This document shows positions 58,092 through 64,000 of a DNA stretch of 64,000 nucleotides, one piece after another. Source of the stretch: Halichoerus grypus (lineage: Eukaryota > Chordata > Mammalia > Carnivora > Phocidae). A program made the translations under genes and the position numbers. Each line of letters begins with the position of its first letter. Position 1 is the first letter of the stretch. Under the pieces are notes generated by a model. It saw only the letters and a list, made by a program, of their open reading frames with translations. It was not told the origin of the DNA and did no database searches. The stretch is from assembly GCF_964656455.1 (NCBI RefSeq), contig NC_135714.1, forward strand, positions 61,653,850 to 61,717,849, written 5' to 3'.

Positions 58092-61000
58092 ATCGCACTA
58101 AATTCATACCTATCAATAATTACTCTGAATGTAAATGGACTCAATGCTCCAATCAAAAGACATAGGGTATCAGAATGGATTAAAAAAAAAAAGATCCATC
58201 CATATGCTGCTTACAAGAGACTCATGTTAGACCCAAAGACACCTCCAGATTGAAAGTGAGGGGGTGGAGAACCATCTATCATACTAACGGACATCAAAAG
58301 AAATCTGGAGGAGCCATACTTATATCAGACAATCTAGATTTTAAACCAAAGACTGTAATAAGAGATGAAGAAGGGCACTATATCATAATAAAGGGGTCTA
58401 ACCAACAAGAAGATCTAACAATTGAAAATAGTTATGCCCCCAACTTGGGAGCAGCCAAATATATAAACCAATTAATAACAAACATAAAGAAACTCATTGA
58501 TAATAATATAATAGTAGTAGAGGACTTTAACACCCCACTCACAGCAATGGAGAGATCATCCAAGCAGAAGATCAACAAGGAAACAATGGCTTTGAATGAC
58601 ACACTGGACCAGATGGACTTAATAGACATATTCAGAGCATTTCATCCTAAAACAACAGAATACACATTCTTTTTCAAGTACACATAGAACATTCTGCAGA
58701 ACAGATCACATACTGGGTCACAAATCAGCCCTCAACAAGTACTAAAAGATCGAGATCATACCAGGCATATTTTCAGACCACAATACTATGAAACTTGAAG
58801 TCAACCACAGAAAAAATTTGGAAAGACCACAAATACATGGAAGATAAAGAACATCCTACTAAAGAATGAATGGGTCAACCAGGAAATTAAAGAAGAAATT
58901 AAAAAAAAAAAAAACATGGAAGCAAATGAAAACAAAAACACAACAGTCCAAAACCTTTGGGATGTACCAAAGTTAGTCATAAGAGGGAAGTATATAGCAA
59001 TACATCCTTCCTCAAGAAGCAAGAAAAGTCTCAAATACATAACATAACCTTACACCTAAAGGAACTGGAGAAAGAACAGCAAATAAAGCCTAAACCCAGC
59101 AGAAGAAGGGAAATAATTAAGATTAGAGCAGAAATAAATGATATAGAAATTTTTAAAAAGGATTAGAACAGATCAGTGAAACAAGGAGCTGGTTTTTGAA
59201 AGAATTAACAAAATTGATAACTCCCTAGCCAGACTTATCAAAAAGAAAAGAGAAAGAACCCAAACAGATAAAATCACAAATGAAAGAGGAGATATCACAA
59301 CCAATACCACAAAAATACAAATAATTATAAGAGAATATTATGAGCAATTACATGCCAACAAATTATGCAATCTCAAAAAAAATTCCTAGAAACATATAAA
59401 CTACCAAAACTGAAACAAGAAGACAGAAAACTTGAACAGACCCATAACCAGCAAAGAAATTAAATTAGTAATAAAAAATCTCCCAACACACAGGAGTCCA
59501 GGGCCAGATGGTTTCCCAGGGGAATTCTACCAAACATTTAAAGAATTAATACCTATTCTTCTGAAGCTGTTCCACAAAATAGAAATGGAAGGAAAACTTC
59601 CAAACTCATTCTATGAGGCCAGCATTATCTTGATTCCATAACCAAACAAAGACCCCACTAAAAAGGAGAATTACAGACCAATATCTCTGATAAACATGGA
59701 TGCAAAATTCTCAACAAGATACTAGTTAATCAAATACAACAGTACATTAAAAGGATTATTCACCACGACCAAGTGGGATTTATTCCTGGGCTGAAGGGGT
59801 GGTTTAATATCCACAAATCAATCAATGTGATATGCCACATTAATAAAAGGACAAGAACCATATGATCCTCTCAATAGATGCAGAAAAAGCATTTGACAAA
59901 GTACAACATCCTTTCTTGATAAAAACCCTCAAGAAAATAGGGAAAGAAGGAACATACCTCAATATCATAAAGGTCATATACAAAAGACCAACAGCTAATA
60001 TCCTCAATGGGGAAAAATTAAGGGCTTTTCCCCTAAGGTCTGGAACATGACAGGGATGTTCATTCTCACCACTGTTGTTCAACATAGTACTGGAAATCCT
60101 AGCCTCAGCAATCAGACAACAAACGGATATAAAAGGCATCCAAATCAGCAAGGAAGAAGTCAAACTGTCATTATTTGCAGACAACATAATACTCTATGTA
60201 GAAAACCCAAAAGACTCCACCAAAAAATTGCTAGAACTGATGCATGAGTTCAGCAAAGTTGTAGGATATAAAATCAACATACAGAAATCTGTTGCATTTC
60301 TATACACCAATAATAAAGCAGCAGAAAGAGAAATCAAGAAATTGATCTCATTTACAATTGCACCAAAAATCATAAGATATCTAGGACTAAACCTAACAAA
60401 GAGCTAAAGGATCTGTACACTGAAAAAAATAGAACACTTATGAAAGACATTGAGGAAGACACAAAGAAATGGAAAAACATCTATGCTCATGGATTGGAAG
60501 AACAAATATTGTTAAAATGTCTATGCTACCCAAAGTGATCTACACATTCAATACAATAGTTATCAAAATATCACCAGCACTTTTTTTTCACAGAGCTAGA
60601 AAAAACAATCCTAAAATGTTTATGGAACCAGAAAATATCCCAAATAGCCAAAGCAATCCTGAAAAAGAAAAGCAGAGCAGGAGGTACCACAATTCCAGAC
60701 TTCAAGCTGTATTACAAAGCTGTAATCATCAAGACAATATGGTACTGACATAAAAACAGACCCATAGATCAATGGAACAGAATAGAGAACCCAGAAATGG
60801 CCCCACAATGTATGGTCAACTAATCTTCAACAAAGCAAGAAAGAATATCCAATGGAAAAAAGACAGTCTCTTCCACAAATGGTGTTGGGAAAATTGGACA
60901 GCCACATGCAGAAGAATGAAACTGGACCATTCTCTTAAACCATACACAAAAATAAGCTCAAAATGGATGAAAGACCTAAATGTGAGACAAGAATCCATCA

Positions 61001-62127
61001 AAATCCTTGAGGAGAACACAGGCAGCAACCTCTTTGACCTTGGCCACAACTTCTTCTTAGACACATCACCAAAGGCAAGGGAAACAAAGGCAAAAATGAG
61101 CTACTCGAATCTCATCAAGATAAAAAGCTTCTGCACAGCAAAACAAATAATCAACAAAACTAAAGGCAACCTTTGGAATGAGAGAAGATATTTGCAAATG
61201 ACATATCTAATAAAGGGTTAATATCCAAAATCTATAAAGAACTTATCCCACTCAATACCCAAAAAACAAACCAGTTAAGAAATGGGCAGAAGACATGAAT
61301 AGACACTTTTCCTAAGAAGACATCCTGATGGCTAACAGGCACATGTAAAGATACTCAACATCACTCCTCATCAGGGAAATACAAATCAAAACCACAATGT
61401 GATACCACCTCACACCTGTCAGGGTGGCTAAAATTAACAATTCAGGAAACAACAGGTGTTGGTGAGGATGTGGAGAAAGGAGAAACCTTTTGCACTGTTG
61501 GTGGGAATGCAAACTGGTGCAACCACTCTGAAAAACAGTATGGAGGTTCCTCAAAAAGTTAAAAATAGAACTACCCTATGACCCTGGGGCAGCTGAGTGG
61601 CTTCATCGGTTAAGCATCAGACTCTTGATTTTGGCTCAGGTCATGATCTCAGGGTCATGAGATTGAGCCCCACATCAGGCTCCATGCTCAGCAGGGAGTG
61701 TGCTTGAGATTCTCTCCCTCTATATCTCTCTGCCCCTCCACACCCCTTCAAATCTCTCTCAAATAAATCAATAAATCTTTAACAAATTTTTAAAAAAGAA
61801 CTACCTTATGACCCAGCAATTGCACTACTAAGTATTTATCCAAAGGATCCAAAAATGCTGATTCAAAGGGGCACATGCACTCCAATGTTTATAGCAGCAC
61901 TATCAACAATAGCCAAATTATGGAAAGAGCCCAAATGTCCATCGACTGATGAATGGATAAAGAAAATGTGGTATATATATATATACAATGGAATATTATT
62001 CAGAGATCAAAAAGAATGAAATCTTGCCATTTGCCACAACATGGATTGAACTGAAGTGTATTACACTGAGTGAAGTCAGTTAGAGAAAGATAAATATCAT
62101 ATGATTTCACTCATATGTGGAATTTAA
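58092..62127 (+). pseudogene. ORF2 remnant of the L1 at 55523; start codon and RT active site altered
   Basis: Where the copy at 41708 has ATG GCA CTA AAT, this one has ATC GCA CTA AAT (58092), so the start codon is lost. Endonuclease-type coding continues (MKVRGWRTIYHTNGHQKK at 58250 and on). The reverse transcriptase motif reads FADN rather than FADD at 60174-60185, losing a catalytic aspartate. Many stops and frameshifts follow, and a SINE interrupts the C-terminal coding at 61585-61797. The end (ISLICGI, TAA) is at 62125-62127. Confidence 0.85.
61585..61797 (+). mobile_element. SINEC, plus strand, inside L1 ORF2
   Basis: Head TGGGGCAGCTGAGTGGCTTC, a tRNA-like segment, CTCAGGTCATGATCTCAGGG and an AAATAAATCAATAAATCTTT tail. 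The flanking direct repeats are GAACTACCCTATGACCC (61568-61584) and GAACTACCTTATGACCC (61798-61814), 17 bp with one mismatch. Removing the element and one repeat restores continuous L1 sequence. Confidence 0.93.
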
Positions 62128-62389
62128 GAAACAAAACATGAACATAGGGGAAGGGAAGGAAAAATAAGAAAAAGAGAGAGGGAGGCAAACCATAAGAGAC
62201 TCATAAACATAGAGAACAAACTGAGTGTTGCTGGAGAGCAGGTGGGTGAGGGGAAAGGGTGAAATAGGTGATAGGCATTAAGGAGGGTACTTGGGATGAG
62301 CACTGGGTATTGTATGTGGATGATGAATCACTGGATTCTGCTCCTAGAACTAGTACAGTACTGTATGTTAACTAACTTGAATTTAAGTA

Positions 62390-62422
62390 AAATAATAATA
62401 ATAATAATAATTAATAATAATA
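62390..62422 (+). repeat. (AAT)n tail of the L1 at 55523
   Basis: AAAATAATAATAATAATAAT run ending the L1 3' UTR. It replaces a plain poly(A). Confidence 0.85.
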
Positions 62423-63206
62423 AAGGGAAAGGAGTCTAAGTATATCATTAAGAAAGCCAACAAACCATGAGGGAAGAGAACAATAGAAGAAAGGAACAGA
62501 GAAGAACTACAAAAACAACCATAAAACAAGTAATAAAATGGCAATAAGCACATACTTATCAATAATTACTTTGAATGTAAATGGACCATACACTCCAGTC
62601 AAAAGACATAGGGTGATGGAATGGATAAAAAAGCAAGACCCCTCTATATACTCCCTACTTGTAACTCATTTCAGACCTAAAGACACACACAGAATAAAAG
62701 TGAAGAGGTGGAAAAACATTTATCATGTAAATGGAAGTAAAAAGAAAGCTGGGATAACAATATTTATATCAGACAAAATAGAATTTAAAACAGACTGTAA
62801 AAGAGACAAAGAAGGACACTACATAGTCATAAAGGGAATAATCCAACAAGAAGAAATAACAATTGTAAGTAATTCTGCATCCAACATGGAAGCACCCACA
62901 TACATAAAGCACCTAATAACAAATATAGAGGGATGAAACAATAGTAATATAATAATAGTAGGGACTATAACACCCCACATGGGTATATCATCCAAACAGA
63001 AAATCAACAACAAAACAGTGGCTATGAATGACACATTGGACCAGATGGATCCATTAGATATATTCAGAACATTTCCATCCTAAACAGCAGAATACACATT
63101 CTTTTCAAGTGCACATGGAACATTCTCCAGAATATATCACATGTTAGGACACAAAACAAGTCTCAACAATTTAAAAAAGACTGAAGTCGTACCATGTACC
63201 TTTTCT

Positions 63207-63499
63207 TTTTTTTAGATCTCTAAATTTATTTATTTATTTTTTTTTTTTTTTAATTTTTTTTAAAATTTTTTTTTTTTTTTAAAGATTTTATTTATTTATT
63301 TGACAGAGAGAATGAGAGAGAGAGCACATGAGAGGGGGGAGGGTCAGAGGGAGAAGCAGACTCCCTGCCGAGCAGGGAGCCCGATGCGGGACTCGATCCA
63401 GGGACTCCAGGATCATGACCTGAGCTGAAGGCAGTCGCTTAACCAACTGAGCCACCCAGGCGCCCTAAATTTATTTATTTTTTTAAATTTTATTTTATT
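63207..63499. mobile_element. T-rich insert bounded by 13-bp direct repeats, containing a SINE
   Basis: ATGTACCTTTTCT occurs at 63194-63206 and again at 63500-63512, and L1 ORF2 sequence is continuous across it. Apart from the SINEC at 63236-63464, the insert is only T-rich sequence (TTTTTTAGATCTC, AAATTTTATTTTATT). The first insertion may have been little more than an oligo(A/T) tail on the opposite strand. Confidence 0.6.
63236..63464 (-). mobile_element. SINEC, minus strand
   Basis: In reverse: AAAGATTTTATTTATTTATT, purine-rich GAGAG, AGGATCATGACCTGAGCTGA and GCCACCCAGGCGCC. Direct repeats CTAAATTTATTTATTT at 63220-63235 and 63465-63480 flank it. It lies within a T-rich insert that is itself bounded by a 13-bp direct repeat. 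Confidence 0.9.
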
Positions 63500-63560
63500 A
63501 TGTACCTTTTCTGACCATAACACTATGAAACTAGAAATCAACCACAAGAAAAAAATCTGG

Positions 63561-63656
63561 ACAGGGGCTCCCTGTTCAGTGGGGAGCCTGCTTCTCCCTC
63601 TCCCCTTCCCCACCCCCCATGCTCTCTCTCTCTGTCAAATAAATAACATCTTTTTT
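63561..63656 (+). mobile_element. 5'-truncated SINEC, plus strand
   Basis: Only the 3' half is present: GGGGCTCCCTGTTCAGTGGG, the CT-rich stretch and the CAAATAAATAACATC tail. The flanking repeat AAAAATCTGG is at 63551-63560 and 63657-63666, so this is a truncated insertion and not later erosion. Confidence 0.85.
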
Positions 63657-64000
63657 AAAAATCTGGGGAGAACAGAAATATGTGGGGGCTAAAATAATGT
63701 GCTACTAAACAATGAATGGGTCAACCAAGAAATGAAAGAGAAAGTCAAAGAATACAGGGAACCAAATGAAAATGAAAACACAATCGTCCAAAATCTTTGG
63801 GAGAAAGCTGTTCTAAGACGAAAGTTTATAGCAGTACAGGCCTAACTCAAGAAGCAAAAAAAATCTTAAATAAACAACCTAACCCTACACCTAAAGGAGC
63901 TAGAAAAAGAACAAAAAAAAATCCAAAACCAGTAGAAGGAAGGATTAGAACACAAATAAATGAAATAGAAACTAAAAAACAATAGAACAAATCAATGAAA

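Larger units (their letters stand above)
55523..62422 (+). mobile_element. Near-full-length L1 LINE, plus strand, inside the older L1
   Basis: The 5' end is near GGGAGCAGTTAAGATGGCAG at 55523. The 5' UTR runs to 57164 and includes a TTTTC-rich section at 56630-56880. ORF1 is 57165-58009, ORF2 58092-62127 and the 3' UTR about 62128-62390, ending in (TAA)n. It is more diverged than the copies at 28.9 and 38.9 kb. It is interrupted by a SINE at 61585-61797. Older-L1 inter-ORF sequence flanks it on both sides; the TSD is blurred (AAAGAAAGGGA versus AAAGGGAAAGGA). Confidence 0.88.
51606..64000 (+). mobile_element. Older L1 LINE, plus strand, split by several later insertions; runs off the window end
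   Basis: The 5' end is near AGGACTTCCAAGGAAGATGG at about 51606, with the 5' UTR to about 53049. ORF1 sequence covers about 53050-53640 and, after an interruption, 54636-54727 (ending EMLKGTL and a stop). The inter-ORF sequence runs 54728-54992 and resumes at 55499-55522 and 62423-62537. ORF2 starts at 62538 (MAISTYLSIITLNVNG) and continues to the window edge. The interruptions are listed separately. The order of the flanking pieces fits a single original L1 throughout. Confidence 0.8.
62538..64000 (+). pseudogene. ORF2 5' part (endonuclease region) of the older L1, open at window end
   Basis: MAISTYLSIITLNVNGPYTP starts at 62538, and endonuclease-like coding (HFRPKDTHRIKVKRW, KKAGITIFISDK) continues to a stop at 62936. 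Later pieces in other frames run to the window edge, interrupted by the insertions at 63207-63499 and 63561-63656. It is clearly more diverged than the L1s at 28.9-46 kb. Confidence 0.82.

Noticed and set aside
1..64000. CRISPR array, bacterial operon or phage-like module
   Set aside because: The window has spliced vertebrate coding exons and mammalian repeats throughout. No regularly spaced repeats with unique spacers were seen.

Overview
This is nuclear DNA from a mammal, almost certainly a caniform carnivore. The main clues are many copies of the carnivore tRNA-Lys-derived SINE (SINEC type, with the GGGCRCCTGGGTGGCTCAG head, polypyrimidine stretch and AAATAAATAAAATCTTT tail), carnivore-type L1 LINEs in several age classes, and older mammalian repeats (MIR, L2, MER5). 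Species cannot be fixed from this alone. The L1 3' ends look like those of arctoids (bear, seal, mustelid), but that is an impression from memory, not a test.

The only host protein-coding gene I can support is CXCL13, the B-cell-attracting CXC chemokine. It has four coding exons on the + strand: 20997-21060, 22641-22773, 25637-25717 and 26006-26060. All splice sites are GT/AG, the spliced frame is open for 110 codons, and the expected CXC pattern of four cysteines is present. A TATA-like box (about 20919), an imperfect kappaB-like site (20849) and a poly(A) signal (26831) frame it.

Layout: 1-20.8 kb is intergenic, with MIR, MER5 and old L1/L2-age debris plus scattered SINEC copies. It includes a MER5/L1/SINE three-layer nest at 8.9-9.5 kb and an internal L1 ORF2 piece at 12.7-14.0 kb. 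20.8-26.9 kb is CXCL13, notably free of young SINEs and long L1s. 26.9-28.8 kb holds MIR copies. 28.9-46.0 kb holds two near-full-length L1s in opposite orientation, 5' ends facing each other across about 3.2 kb that contains L2-clade LINE remains. 46.0-51.6 kb is intergenic, with one 5'-truncated L1 at 48.9-49.9 kb. From 51.6 kb to the window end one old L1 has been interrupted repeatedly by a partly inverted L1 piece, SINEs, a short L1 3' module and a near-full-length L1 that itself carries a SINE.

Every L1 open reading frame seen here is broken by stops or frameshifts, so none should encode complete retrotransposition proteins. No CRISPR array, functional RNA gene, bacterial-type operon or new multigene system is visible. 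The most informative unusual signals are in the repeats: a 207-bp fully identical tract shared by two otherwise diverged L1 copies 5 kb apart, the layered nest at 51.6-64 kb, and two alternative L1 3' ends, one of which also occurs as a separate short insertion.
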